Positions 53,327 to 62,692 of a stretch of DNA of 64,000 nucleotides are shown piece by piece. The translations under genes and the position numbers were made by a program. Positions within the stretch are counted from its first letter, which is position 1. Every line of letters starts with the position of its first letter. The DNA comes from Bacteroidetes bacterium GWE2_42_24. GTDB lineage: Bacteria > Bacteroidota > Bacteroidia > Bacteroidales > TTA-H9. The stretch spans positions 1-64,000 of the forward strand of contig MEOA01000003.1 in assembly GCA_001768515.1 (NCBI GenBank), in the 5' to 3' direction. The notes under the pieces were generated by a model. It ran no database searches. It was given only the letters and a program-made list of their open reading frames with translations, and had not been told where the DNA came from.

Positions 53327-54715
53327 TTATACACTCATTGTGGCTTCCACCTCGGCCACTGTCTTCGGGATTGCCTTTCCCAGTACGCGGCATGCATTGC
53401 TGGTAACCAATATATCGTCCTCAATTCTGATGCCACCGAAGTCTTTCCAGGCTTCAAGATTATCGTAATTGATAAACTCTTTATGCATCTTCTTTTCGTT
53501 CCATTGGTCGATCAGGGCAGGAATGAAATAAACGCCTGGTTCAACGGTGAGCACAAATCCTTCGCGGAGTCGTTTCCCAAGTCTCAGGAATGCAAGACCA
53601 AACTGGTCGCTGCGGCTGATTTCGTTGTCATAGCCTACATAGTTTTCTCCAAGGTTCTCCATGTCGTGAACATCGAGTCCCATCATGTGACCGAGCCCAT
53701 GGGGGAAGAATAGTGCATGGGCACCGGCAGCTACCGCATTGTCTACATCGCCTTTCATCAGGCCAAGGTCTTTCATCCCCTGAGCAATGATCCTTGCCGA
53801 TAACAGATGGATATCTTTATACAGAATGCCCGGTTTAATGGCTTCGATGGCTTTAACATTGGCCGCAAGCACGATTTCATAGATGTCGCGTTGCCGTTGT
53901 GAAAAACGTCCTCCTACAGGTACTGTTCTGGTGATATCGGAGCAGTAGTTCATTACCGATTCGGCTCCACTGTCGCATACCATCATGCGTCCTTCTTTTA
54001 AGGTGTTACCATGAAAGTGGTTATGAAGAGTCTGGCCGTTGATTGAAAGTATAACAGGGAATGAAACGCCATTTGCCTTTTGTAGTGCAATGCCTTCAAT
54101 CATCCCCGAAATTTCACGTTCAACAACACCATGTTTTGCCATCCTCATGGCAGTGGTATGCATATCGTAAGCCACGTCAATCATTGATTCGATATCGGTT
54201 ATCTCACCGGAATCCTTGATTTCGCGAAGAGCAACTACTGCACGGATGAGTTCTTCTGATTTATACGTGCTGAGGTGTCCGGCTTTAATGCCAAGCAGTT
54301 TGCTGATCAGCAGGGTCGTTTTTCCACGATAGGGGAGGAGGAAATGAATGTGCCTGCTCAGGGCAATGGCTTCATCCATCAGTTTCTGTAATTGGTTAAA
54401 TGGGCGTGTGATGGTAACACCTACCCGTTCAGCTCTATCTTTGAGCGAAGGTTGAGGTCCCATCCAGATGATGTCATCAAGATCAACATCGTTACCAAAC
54501 AAATAATCCTGCCCGTTATCAAGGTCGATGACTCCGGCCAGATCAGGTTGATTGATTCCGAAGAAATATAAGAATGTGCTGTCTTGTCTGAAGTGGTATG
54601 TGTTATCTGCATAGTTCATTGCAGCTTCCGTATTACCGGGAAGGAGAACGATGCCGCCGTTCATCATACTGCGGAGCAGGTCTCTCCTTTTTTTATAGAC
54701 ACTAGGTTGAAACAT
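53327..54715 (-). CDS. Xaa-Pro aminopeptidase, M24B
   Basis: 462 residues from the ATG at 54713-54715; a 23-residue in-frame extension exists. The N-terminal creatinase-like domain begins MFQPSVYKKRRDLL, and the C-terminal pita-bread fold carries the dinuclear metal ligands: Asp in MVCDSGAESVMNYCSDITRTVPVGG, His in GLGHMMGLDVHD, Glu in TVEPGVYF and Glu in GGIRIEDDILV. It removes N-terminal residues preceding proline. A second aminopeptidase lies at 55597-56880 with a glutathione peroxidase between them. Confidence 0.92.
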   Translation of the reverse strand: MFQPSVYKKRRDLLRSMMNGGIVLLPGNTEAAMNYADNTYHFRQDSTFLYFFGINQPDLAGVIDLDNGQDYLFGNDVDLDDIIWMGPQPSLKDRAERVGVTITRPFNQLQKLMDEAIALSRHIHFLLPYRGKTTLLISKLLGIKAGHLSTYKSEELIRAVVALREIKDSGEITDIESMIDVAYDMHTTAMRMAKHGVVEREISGMIEGIALQKANGVSFPVILSINGQTLHNHFHGNTLKEGRMMVCDSGAESVMNYCSDITRTVPVGGRFSQRQRDIYEIVLAANVKAIEAIKPGILYKDIHLLSARIIAQGMKDLGLMKGDVDNAVAAGAHALFFPHGLGHMMGLDVHDMENLGENYVGYDNEISRSDQFGLAFLRLGKRLREGFVLTVEPGVYFIPALIDQWNEKKMHKEFINYDNLEAWKDFGGIRIEDDILVTSNACRVLGKAIPKTVAEVEATMSV

Positions 54716-54830
54716 GGAAGAATGTTTTGAAGATGTAACGTTTTGGAAAGTTAATTTTACAACTACGAAGTTACACCTTTTCATATAAAGGTGAAGCGTT
54801 TTGAATCACATTCTTTAGGGTTGATTATTA

Positions 54831-54860
54831 AACAAAGCCTCAGGTACAGGAGGCTTTGTC
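54831..54860 (-). terminator. Terminator after the glutathione peroxidase
   Basis: ACAAAGCCTC and GAGGCTTTGT pair around an eight-base loop, followed on the minus strand by TTTAATAAT, 15 bases after the gene's stop. Confidence 0.75.
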
Positions 54861-54874
54861 TGGTCTCAAAAGAA

Positions 54875-55417
54875 TTACTTCCCTTCTATCCAATCTGTTA
54901 TCTCTTTATCGTCGGGCTGGGTTCCTGGTGTTATTACCTTCACCAGGTTTCCATTTTCGTCGATGAGGTATTTCTGGAAGTTCCATTGCACCTCTGACTC
55001 CTTCTTGCCGTTCAGCGCTTTTTGTGTCAGCCATTTGTATATGGGCGACATGTCTTCGCCTTTCACCGAGATCTTCGACATCATGGTGAAGGTCACCCCA
55101 TAATTGAGACTGCAGAAGTTTTTAATCTCGGAATCAGTACCTGGCTCCTGAGACATAAAGTTATTGGCCGGGAACCCGATGATTTCGAAGCCTTTCGCCT
55201 TGTAGCGATCATAGATTTCCTGAAGTTTCTTGTATTGTGGTGTGTGTCCGCATTTGGAAGCCACATTTACTACCATCAGTTTCTTGCCCTTGAATTTCGA
55301 CATGTCTACAACATTTCCGTCGATGTCGGTGGCTTTGAACTGATGAAAACCGGTCGTCTGACTTACTAAGGTCATGGTGGCAATACTGAATATAATCGTA
55401 ATTAACAACTTAGTCAT
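54875..55417 (-). CDS. Glutathione peroxidase family protein, exported
   Basis: 180 residues from the ATG at 55415-55417; an in-frame extension would spoil the signal peptide. The thioredoxin-fold GPx core has the peroxidatic Cys56 in NVASKCGHT and WNF for the catalytic Trp-Asn. The canonical FPCNQF segment is FPANNF (82-87), so the resolving Cys and Gln are Ala and Asn. It probably reduces hydroperoxides with thioredoxin-like donors in the periplasm. It lies between two Xaa-Pro aminopeptidases on the same strand. Confidence 0.9.
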   Translation of the reverse strand: MTKLLITIIFSIATMTLVSQTTGFHQFKATDIDGNVVDMSKFKGKKLMVVNVASKCGHTPQYKKLQEIYDRYKAKGFEIIGFPANNFMSQEPGTDSEIKNFCSLNYGVTFTMMSKISVKGEDMSPIYKWLTQKALNGKKESEVQWNFQKYLIDENGNLVKVITPGTQPDDKEITDWIEGK

Positions 55418-55596
55418 AATTTTTATATTAAAATGTAACAGAATAAACAACCCGCCTGCTCTTCGGTTCAACTGCCGGAATTGCAGATTGAATTCCAAAT
55501 AATTGTGCCCTGTAGAGAGGTGTATCAGCAGCAGTTCCTAATTTCAGAGCAGGCAGGTTAATGCATCAGTACTAATAAGTTATTTTCCTGATTTGG
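55418..55596. other. Intergenic region with long-range inverted repeat
   Basis: CCTGCTCT at 55455-55462 pairs with AGAGCAGG at 55546-55553, about 80 bases apart. It lies between the second aminopeptidase and the peroxidase gene and may shape a leader or 3' RNA. No gene seen. Confidence 0.45.
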
Positions 55597-56880
55597 TCAG
55601 TATTGCATTCGTTTTTCGATCGCTTCTGCTTCTTTGATGATATGATCAGTCAGATTGGTTGGTGTTGCACCTACCAATATGTTGTCTTCAATGCGGATGC
55701 CAATGGCCTCATCCCTGATATAGAGTCCTGGTTCGCAGGTGAGAATCATCCCTGATTCGAAGGGTATATCTTTTCCGCCCACATCATGTACATCAAGCCC
55801 TAAAAAATGAGCGGTGCCATGCATGAAATATTTGGCATAGCATGGTTTGTCGGCTGGTTGGTTGTTGACGTCTTCCTGTGTGAATAACCCTAATGCAATC
55901 ATCTCATCCTGTATCATCAGGTTTACCTGCTGGTTGACAGTGTTGATCGTGTTGCCGGGAATGTAGAGCTGGATTGCTTTTTTTAAAACTCTTAGTACGG
56001 CTTCATAACATGCACGCTGACGTAACGTAAACCTGCCGTTTACCGGAATTGTACGTGAACAGTCAGCACCATAATTGGCATATTCAGCGCCAAAATCCAT
56101 TAGCAGCAACTGACCATCCTGACAAATGCTATCGTTGTGGTGATAATGCAACGAGCATCCGTTAATGCCTTGAGCAATGATTGGCTGGTAACCATGCGTG
56201 GCGCCCTGACGGGTAAATTCATAGATGATCTCGGCTTCGGCCTCATATTCTTTTATTCCCGGCTTCAAAGTTTCAAGAACCCGGTTAAACGCATCACCGG
56301 TAATGGACATGGCCTTTTGCATCAGGGTAATCTCCTCCTTCGATTTAACCATACGTAATTTCCAAAGCAGGGGTGAAAGCCGTTCGTAACGGTGAAGGGG
56401 GAATTGTTTTTGAAGTTGTATGATAAAACGGTCGTCACGCGAAACCACGTCAGGGAAAAATTTGGGGTATTCATTCCTGTTGAGGTAAACCCTTTGGGAC
56501 TGAACCATCAGGTCGCGCAGGATGGCCTCTGTCTCATCAAGATACTTTATCGTAACAATTCCTGAAATATCTGAGGCTTCTTTTGCCCTGAGTTTACGCC
56601 CTTCCCATGTTTCAAGCGTTTCGTCAGGTCTGATGATGAATAGTATTTGTCTGAAGGCAGGCAGCGGATGATCTTTAAACATTATCAATATTGTCTTCTC
56701 CTGCTCAATGCCGGTCAGGTAGAACAAGTCGCTGTGCTGCCGGAAAGGGTAATACTGATCACCATTGCGTGGAGTTTCGTCGTTTGAGTTGATAATCAGC
56801 AGGCTTCCCTCGTTAACTTGCTCCATCAGGCGCTCCCGGTTTGATTTAAAGAGTTTATTATCAATATTATTGTATCTCAT
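55597..56880 (-). CDS. Xaa-Pro aminopeptidase, M24B, second copy
   Basis: 427 residues of the aminopeptidase P family. The N-terminal domain begins MRYNNIDNKLFKSNRERL. The metal-binding domain shows Asp ligands in LLMDFGAEYANYGADCSRTIPVNG, His in HGTAHFLGLDVHDVG, Glu in LTCEPGLYI and Glu in IGIRIEDNILV. It is clearly homologous to, but not recently duplicated from, the enzyme at 53327-54715. Together with the peroxidase gene they form a same-strand group. It is divergent from the sdhCAB operon. Confidence 0.92.
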   Translation of the reverse strand: MRYNNIDNKLFKSNRERLMEQVNEGSLLIINSNDETPRNGDQYYPFRQHSDLFYLTGIEQEKTILIMFKDHPLPAFRQILFIIRPDETLETWEGRKLRAKEASDISGIVTIKYLDETEAILRDLMVQSQRVYLNRNEYPKFFPDVVSRDDRFIIQLQKQFPLHRYERLSPLLWKLRMVKSKEEITLMQKAMSITGDAFNRVLETLKPGIKEYEAEAEIIYEFTRQGATHGYQPIIAQGINGCSLHYHHNDSICQDGQLLLMDFGAEYANYGADCSRTIPVNGRFTLRQRACYEAVLRVLKKAIQLYIPGNTINTVNQQVNLMIQDEMIALGLFTQEDVNNQPADKPCYAKYFMHGTAHFLGLDVHDVGGKDIPFESGMILTCEPGLYIRDEAIGIRIEDNILVGATPTNLTDHIIKEAEAIEKRMQY

Positions 56881-56941
56881 AATCCTATTATCTTGAATTG
56901 TTATAAATTATTTTTTATTGATTTCTTCGTAATAAATTATA

Positions 56942-56949
56942 TAAATTTG
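56942..56949 (+). promoter_or_regulatory. Candidate -7 element of the sdhCAB operon
   Basis: TAAATTTG, a perfect TAnnTTTG match, about 97 bases before the sdhC ATG at 57046. Confidence 0.4.
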
Positions 56950-57045
56950 TCCTTGCCCACATATTTAGAATTTTAGATATAAAAACTGGGCCTAGGTACC
57001 TGAATGATTGGGTACATCACTACAAATTAAATCAAAAGAAAGCGT

Positions 57046-57729
57046 ATGCGCAAAACTGTTGTTAAGCTGTCGTCGCTGTCGAAGAAGTTTTTCATGGCCT
57101 TCGCAGGACTTTTTCTGATTTCATTTTTGGTTGTGCATCTGGGAATCAACTTGTTTATTCTTCCGATTACAGCCGATCATGAACTCATTTTTGCCGATGC
57201 CGTCCATTTTATGACAACCAACCCGTTGATTAAAGTGATGGAGGTGGTGTTGTTTGGTGGTTTACTACTTCACGCCATTTTAGGCATCATCCTTCAGTTG
57301 CAGAACTGGAATGCCCGTCCTGTTGGCTATAAAGTGTCTCAGAAATCGCAGGTTTATTCACCTTTCACACGATTCATGATCCACACGGGTGTTATCATTT
57401 TCTTGTTTCTGATTATCCACTTCATGAATTTCTATTTTGTAAAATTGGGTTGGACCGACCCCCCACAGGGTGTTTATCCGATTGCTGGACAACATGATTT
57501 CTACAATATGGCGTTGAATCTGTTTGCCAATCCAACCTATTGCATTCTCTACATTGTTTTGATACTGGGTCTCGGATTCCACCTGCATCATGCTTTTCAG
57601 TCGGCCTTCCAGAGTCTCGGACTGAATCATCCGACCTATACGCCGGTGATTAAAGTTGTCGGGACGATATACTCGGTGCTGGTTACTCTGGGATTCATAA
57701 GCATTCCACTCTATTTTCTTTTTGCCTAA
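57046..57729 (+). CDS. sdhC: Succinate dehydrogenase/fumarate reductase cytochrome b subunit
   Basis: 227 residues with five transmembrane segments and His residues spaced as in B-type (di-haem) SdhC/FrdC: VVHLGINLF, LLHAILGI, IHFMNFYF and GFHLHHAFQS. It anchors the enzyme and reacts with menaquinone. It heads the operon sdhC-sdhA-sdhB with gaps of 33 and 31 bases. In Bacteroidota this type can run as fumarate reductase in fermentation or succinate dehydrogenase in respiration; sequence alone does not decide. Confidence 0.95.
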   Translation: MRKTVVKLSSLSKKFFMAFAGLFLISFLVVHLGINLFILPITADHELIFADAVHFMTTNPLIKVMEVVLFGGLLLHAILGIILQLQNWNARPVGYKVSQKSQVYSPFTRFMIHTGVIIFLFLIIHFMNFYFVKLGWTDPPQGVYPIAGQHDFYNMALNLFANPTYCILYIVLILGLGFHLHHAFQSAFQSLGLNHPTYTPVIKVVGTIYSVLVTLGFISIPLYFLFA

Positions 57730-57762
57730 ATATCAGGAATCACAGTAAATTATAACATTACC

Positions 57763-59703
57763 ATGACAAAACTGAACGCTAAGATTCCTTCAGGCCCTCT
57801 GGCCGAAAAATGGACCCATTACAAGACTGATCAGAAACTAGTTAATCCGGCTAACAAACGGAAGTTGGATATTATTGTTGTAGGAACCGGTCTGGCCGGT
57901 GCAGCAGCGGCAGCTTCTTTCGGCGAAATGGGTTTTAAAGTAAAAGTATTTTGTATTCAGGACAGCCCCCGGCGTGCACATTCCATCGCAGCACAAGGGG
58001 GGATTAATGCCGCGAAGAATTATCCCAACGATGGCGACTCAGTCTATCGTTTGTTTTACGATACCATCAAAGGGGGCGACTATCGGGCTCGTGAGGCTAA
58101 TGTATACCGCCTGGCAGAGGTTAGCAACAGCATCATCGACCAATGCGTGGCTCAGGGCGTTCCCTTTGCCCGTGAGTATAGTGGATACCTTGACAACCGT
58201 TCTTTTGGCGGTGCACAGGTGAGCCGTACATTTTATGCCAGGGGACAGACTGGTCAGCAACTGCTTTTGGGTGCCTATGGTGCCCTCAGTAAAGAGATCG
58301 GCCTTGGTCACGTGGAACTCTTTCACCGCCACGAAATGCTCGATCTTGTTTTGGTTGATGGCCGGGCAAGGGGTATTGTTGCCCGTAACGTTGTAACCGG
58401 AGAACTGGAGCGTTTTGCTGCCCATGCGGTGGTGTTGGCTACCGGTGGATACGGAAATGTATATTTCCTCTCTACCAATGCCATGAACTCCAATGCGAGT
58501 GCTGCCATGCGCGCCTTCAAGCGGGGCGCTTACTTCGCCAATCCCGCATACGTACAGATTCATCCGACGTGCATTCCCGTCCATGGGGATTATCAGTCGA
58601 AACTAACTCTCATGAGTGAATCGCTACGTAATGATGGTCGTATTTGGGTTCCCAAAAAGAAGGAAGACGCTGAAAGAGTGCGGAAAGGAACAATGAAACC
58701 CATTGATATTCCAGAAGCAGACCGCGATTACTATCTTGAACGTCGCTACCCGGCCTTTGGTAATCTGGTGCCACGTGATGTAGCCTCTCGTGCTGCCAAA
58801 GAACGTTGTGACGCAGGATTTGGCGTCGGAAATACCGGTCTTGCCGTATATCTCGATTTCGCCGAATCAATCCAGCGCCTTGGCCGCAATGTCATAGAAG
58901 CACGTTATGGCAACCTTTTCCAGATGTATGAGAAGATCGTCGACGAGAATCCTTATGAAACACCAATGATGATCTATCCGGCTGTTCATTACACCATGGG
59001 CGGACTGTGGGTGGATTATGAATTGCAAACTACTATTCCGGGATTGTTTGCTGCCGGTGAAGCCAACTTTAGCGATCATGGCGCCAATCGTCTGGGTGCT
59101 TCTGCACTTATGCAGGGACTGGCCGACGGGTATTTTGTTCTTCCATACACGATCCAGAATTACCTGGCCGATCAGATTTCTGTTCCGCGCTTCAAAACAG
59201 ATACTCCCGAATTCGACGAAGCCGAGAGGAAAATTCAGTTTGAAATCGACAGGCTCTTATCAATTAAGGGGAAACAGTCGGTCGATACCTTCCATCGTAA
59301 ACTCGGAATTATCATGTGGGAGAATGTCGGGATGGGACGTAATGAAGCCGGACTGAAACTCGCCATTGAAAAGATACAGTTACTGCGTGAGGAGTTTTGG
59401 AAGGATGTACGTGTGGTAGGTTCAAAAACAGGAGTAAATCAGGAATTGGAAAAGGCACTCCGGCTAATCGATTACCTTGAATTAGGTGAACTCATGGCCC
59501 GCGATGCGTTGCTCCGTAATGAATCATGTGGCGGCCACTTCCGCGAGGAATACCAAACTGAGGATGGAGAAGCCCTCCGTGATGACCAGAACTATAAATA
59601 CGTTTCGGCATGGGAATACAAACCAGGTGATGTGCCCGAGAAGCATATCGAACCACTGAATTACGAATTTATCGAAGTGAAAACCCGTAATTACAAAGTG
59701 TAA
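57763..59703 (+). CDS. sdhA: Succinate dehydrogenase/fumarate reductase flavoprotein subunit
   Basis: 646 residues. The FAD fold starts with [12 protein letters not shown] (39-50), and His73 in [11 protein letters not shown] is the covalent flavin attachment. Substrate-binding residues include IHPTCIP, the TMGGLWVDY segment and the [13 protein letters not shown] motif. It interconverts succinate and fumarate. Length and subunit order (C-A-B) fit the epsilon-proteobacterial/Bacteroidota group B complex. Confidence 0.96.
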   Translation: MTKLNAKIPSGPLAEKWTHYKTDQKLVNPANKRKLDIIVVGTGLAGAAAAASFGEMGFKVKVFCIQDSPRRAHSIAAQGGINAAKNYPNDGDSVYRLFYDTIKGGDYRAREANVYRLAEVSNSIIDQCVAQGVPFAREYSGYLDNRSFGGAQVSRTFYARGQTGQQLLLGAYGALSKEIGLGHVELFHRHEMLDLVLVDGRARGIVARNVVTGELERFAAHAVVLATGGYGNVYFLSTNAMNSNASAAMRAFKRGAYFANPAYVQIHPTCIPVHGDYQSKLTLMSESLRNDGRIWVPKKKEDAERVRKGTMKPIDIPEADRDYYLERRYPAFGNLVPRDVASRAAKERCDAGFGVGNTGLAVYLDFAESIQRLGRNVIEARYGNLFQMYEKIVDENPYETPMMIYPAVHYTMGGLWVDYELQTTIPGLFAAGEANFSDHGANRLGASALMQGLADGYFVLPYTIQNYLADQISVPRFKTDTPEFDEAERKIQFEIDRLLSIKGKQSVDTFHRKLGIIMWENVGMGRNEAGLKLAIEKIQLLREEFWKDVRVVGSKTGVNQELEKALRLIDYLELGELMARDALLRNESCGGHFREEYQTEDGEALRDDQNYKYVSAWEYKPGDVPEKHIEPLNYEFIEVKTRNYKV

Positions 59704-59734
59704 GTAATTCCTGAAACCTAAATATTTAATTACT

Positions 59735-60523
59735 ATGAAATTAACATTGAAAATCTGGCGTCAGGAAAACGCAAAAGCGAAGGGCCGGTTTGAAACCTAT
59801 AAGCTTGACAATATATCTTCCGACTGCTCCTTCCTCGAAATGCTCGACATCCTGAATGAGCAACTTGTGAATGATCAGATAAAGTTACCGGTTGACACCA
59901 TCTCCTTCGATCATGATTGCCGTGAGGGAATCTGCGGTATGTGCAGCCTCTACATTAACGGACGCCCTCATGGACCTGAACAGGGAACCACCGTTTGTCA
60001 GTTACACATGCGGCATTTTAAAGACGGTGACACGATTACCATCGAACCATGGCGCGCAGGGCCTTTTCCTGTCGTAAAGGATCTGATGGTTGATCGTTTG
60101 GCTTTCGATAAAATTATTCAGGCTGGGGGGTTTACTTCGGTATCTACCGGCGGTGTCCCCGATGCCAACGCTATCCCCATCAGGAAGGAGGATGCTGATC
60201 TTGCTATGGACGCTGCTGCCTGCATCGGGTGTGGTGCTTGTGTGGCTGCCTGCAAAAACGCTTCTGCCATGCTATTTGTCGCTGCGAAGGTATCGCAATT
60301 TGCCCTGCTTCCTCAGGGACAGATCGAAGCCAGGGAACGCGTTCACGCCATGGTTGCAAAAATGGATGAACTAGGCTTTGGCAACTGTTCGAATACATAC
60401 GCTTGTGAAGCAGAGTGCCCCAAAAACATCTCTGTCGAAAACATCGCCCGCATGAACCGCGAATACTTTTCTCAAGCCATTACCAAGGCTAACCGAAATC
60501 AAAGCGGTGGTGGTGCCGGCTGA
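59735..60523 (+). CDS. sdhB: Succinate dehydrogenase/fumarate reductase iron-sulfur subunit
   Basis: 262 residues. The 2Fe-2S ligands are Cys62, Cys67, Cys70 and Cys88 ([14 protein letters not shown]). A second cluster binds at [11 protein letters not shown] (163-173) and the third at [15 protein letters not shown]. It passes electrons between the flavoprotein and the quinone site. It is the last gene of the operon and is followed 71 bases later by a strong terminator. Confidence 0.96.
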   Translation: MKLTLKIWRQENAKAKGRFETYKLDNISSDCSFLEMLDILNEQLVNDQIKLPVDTISFDHDCREGICGMCSLYINGRPHGPEQGTTVCQLHMRHFKDGDTITIEPWRAGPFPVVKDLMVDRLAFDKIIQAGGFTSVSTGGVPDANAIPIRKEDADLAMDAAACIGCGACVAACKNASAMLFVAAKVSQFALLPQGQIEARERVHAMVAKMDELGFGNCSNTYACEAECPKNISVENIARMNREYFSQAITKANRNQSGGGAG

Positions 60524-60594
60524 TCAAATGTGCGAACACCTCTTCTGGTTTTTTAATCCAGTCTTATCTTTTCCTTTCAGAGGAATTTTATTTC

Positions 60595-60626
60595 AAAAAG
60601 GTCTGCCGTCTCGGGCAGACCTTTTA
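60595..60626 (+). terminator. Terminator after sdhCAB
   Basis: AAAAGGTCTGCC and GGCAGACCTTTT form a twelve-base-pair stem with a GTCTCG loop, ending in TTTT that merges into the next promoter element. Confidence 0.92.
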
Positions 60627-60632
60627 TCTTTG
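60602..60632 (+). promoter_or_regulatory. Promoter overlapping the terminator
   Basis: TCTG at 60602-60605 (one base from TTTG) and TATCTTTG at 60625-60632, 19 bases apart. The -33 element lies in the terminator stem and the -7 element in its T tract. It would serve the membrane protein gene that starts at 60652. Confidence 0.4.
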
Positions 60633-60651
60633 CCATATTACGCTGTACATT

Positions 60652-61962
60652 TTGCATCAAACATTGAAACCTGATCCAAAATCGATTTTTAACGCAAAGC
60701 TCTTTTTTGTGGCCCTCTTATTTGCTGCCATTTGTCTCTTCCTGACTTTCAACTTGCACAGTAAGTCAGGAAAGTTTAACTATCACAGCGAAATATGGGC
60801 TGATAGGGCTGGTTATTATATTTATCTCCCGGCAACTTTTATTTATGGTTTCGATGGTCAGCAGCTTCCCGACAACATCGCCGTAAAGACAGGTGATGGT
60901 TTTGCTGTTGACAGTATGGGTCGTATCATCTCGAAATACCCGGTAGGCGTGGCTCTGATGCAGGCCCCTTTTTTTGTGGTTTTTCATTTGTTGGCAAAAC
61001 CCTTTGGATATTCTGCCGATGGTTTTTCAATCATCTACCATCGAATGATTGACATAGCGGCAGTGGCATGGCTGCTTTGCGGGCTGTGGTTTCTCTGGTT
61101 GTATTTGTGTTGTCGTTTGAAAACTGTTGCTTCGGTGCTGACGCTCCTGGTGATCTTTCTTGGTACCAATCTATACTTCTATTCATTGAAGGATACGGGA
61201 ATGTCGCATGTTTTTTCTTTTGCACTGTTCTCTGTTTTACTCTACACCTCTTCACAGTATACGTATAAATCATCCTTAACCAGAGTAGTGCTTATTGGTT
61301 TGACCTCCGGGTGCATATTGGCAGTCAGGCCGGTTAATGTTTTATTCCTTTTGCTCCTTTTGGTAAATTGGTGGTTTGCCACCCTGCGACCGCGCAGAAT
61401 TAATCTCAGACATCTGACTGTGATGGTTTTAACGGGTTTTATTGTTCTTCTTCCTCAATTGTTTTACTATAAATATTCCTCGGGTAGCTTTATTAATTAT
61501 AGCTATCATAATGAAGGATTTGATTATCTATTATCCCCCCGGTTTGTCAACATTTGGTTTGCTCCTAATAACGGGTTATTTCTATATAGTCCTGTTGTTT
61601 TGGTTGGTTTGGCGGGGTTATTCTTTATGCAAAAAAAATACCCCGTGGAAAGCAGGGTCACGGGGCTGGGTTTTTTGTTAATTTCCTATGTTTTTGCTTC
61701 TTGGTGGTCATGGAGCTATGGATGTGGATACGGCTCCCGCCCATTTGTTGAGTATTTTGTTTTGCTATCCTTGCCACTGGGGTATTTGTTTGAACATGTT
61801 GCCGGTTTAAAATGCAAAAGGATTCGTTTCCTGCTGGTTAGTTTTGTTCTGATGCTGATCGCTTTGAATCTTAAAATGATCTATTCTTATGATGGTTGTT
61901 GGTATGCTTCTGATTGGGATTGGCCGGCCTATCTCGACCTTATTACGAGGCCTGCAAAATAG
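60652..61962 (+). CDS. Multi-pass membrane protein (glycosyltransferase-39-like)
   Basis: 436 residues with about nine transmembrane segments. The N-terminal region has GYYIYLPATFIYGFD and ISKYPVGVALMQAPFF, followed by the core segment RMIDIAAVAWLLCG and the C-terminal ASWWSWSYGCGYGSRPFVEYF. The pattern resembles membrane glycosyltransferases of the GT-C fold found in Bacteroidota, but no catalytic Asp-Asp is certain. The start appears to be TTG at 60652, only about 20 bases after the -7 element; no ATG is close by. It ends before a bidirectional terminator. Confidence 0.75.
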   Translation: MHQTLKPDPKSIFNAKLFFVALLFAAICLFLTFNLHSKSGKFNYHSEIWADRAGYYIYLPATFIYGFDGQQLPDNIAVKTGDGFAVDSMGRIISKYPVGVALMQAPFFVVFHLLAKPFGYSADGFSIIYHRMIDIAAVAWLLCGLWFLWLYLCCRLKTVASVLTLLVIFLGTNLYFYSLKDTGMSHVFSFALFSVLLYTSSQYTYKSSLTRVVLIGLTSGCILAVRPVNVLFLLLLLVNWWFATLRPRRINLRHLTVMVLTGFIVLLPQLFYYKYSSGSFINYSYHNEGFDYLLSPRFVNIWFAPNNGLFLYSPVVLVGLAGLFFMQKKYPVESRVTGLGFLLISYVFASWWSWSYGCGYGSRPFVEYFVLLSLPLGYLFEHVAGLKCKRIRFLLVSFVLMLIALNLKMIYSYDGCWYASDWDWPAYLDLITRPAK

Positions 61963-62213
61963 TGATGTCGTTGTTTAAAGTTGCTTCCTCTGTTTTTTAT
62001 TGTATTGTCATACCGAAAGCAACTTTAACTTTGATGTCTCCATGTAGTATTCGAAGATATTAAACTGACAAAAAAAACCGCCGGGTATTGTTTGGCGGTT
62101 TTTATCTGTAATACTGTAATTCGGGCTATTTCAGTGCTCCAATTGCTGAAATGAGATCTATCAACCCGACATGATATATGACGGATTGTTCTAAAAATGT
62201 AGCCTGATCAGAT
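61963..62213. other. Convergent intergenic region
   Basis: Holds the terminator at 62071-62104 and nothing else I can support. Confidence 0.5.
62071..62104. terminator. Bidirectional terminator
   Basis: A run of A's, then ACCGCC, a loop and GGCGGT, then T's. It separates the plus-strand membrane protein from the minus-strand HMA gene. Confidence 0.85.
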
Positions 62214-62597
62214 CTATTCATGTCCATGTTCGCAACCATCGCTATGCACATGGCGATCTTCGGGTTTCTTGCAGCAATCGGGAAGTTTGTTGTAGGCTTT
62301 CTGGTCGGCTTTGGTATCGTCGGCATCGTAGCCTGTGTTATTCAGCACCGTCCTGATCTTCTCAGGGGTCGTCTTCTTAGGGTTGTACCTTAGGGTAAGC
62401 ACTTTGTCTTCCACATTAAGGGTTGATTCATAAACCCCTTTTTCGTAGGCCATCGCCTTTTCAATGCGATCTTTGCACATATTGCATTGGGCAGAGGTCT
62501 TTATCTTTAGTTCCTCTCCTTTACCTGAGGAGGTTTGAGCCATGGTCATCATACCCGGAAGTACGAACGCCAGAAATAGCATTAATTTGAGCTTCAT
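62214..62597 (-). CDS. Exported heavy-metal-associated (HMA) domain protein
   Basis: 127 residues with a signal peptide ending at MAQ near residue 21. An HMA ferredoxin-like domain follows, with CNMC at 38-41 and the usual KIRTVLNNTGYDAD loop. The C-terminal tail is Cys/His-rich (DCCKKPEDRHVHSDGCEHGHE), giving a second metal site. It probably binds copper, zinc or another soft metal in the periplasm. It follows the TonB receptor on the same strand, so the two may take up or sense a metal together. Confidence 0.88.
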   Translation of the reverse strand: MKLKLMLFLAFVLPGMMTMAQTSSGKGEELKIKTSAQCNMCKDRIEKAMAYEKGVYESTLNVEDKVLTLRYNPKKTTPEKIRTVLNNTGYDADDTKADQKAYNKLPDCCKKPEDRHVHSDGCEHGHE

Positions 62598-62692
62598 CTT
62601 GTTTTCTTATTAAAAAGGTTAATTATGTTTTTATTGACTGTTTCAGCGGCTAAGGCCTCTTATGGGAAGCCAAAGCCGTTAAAACAGGTGTA

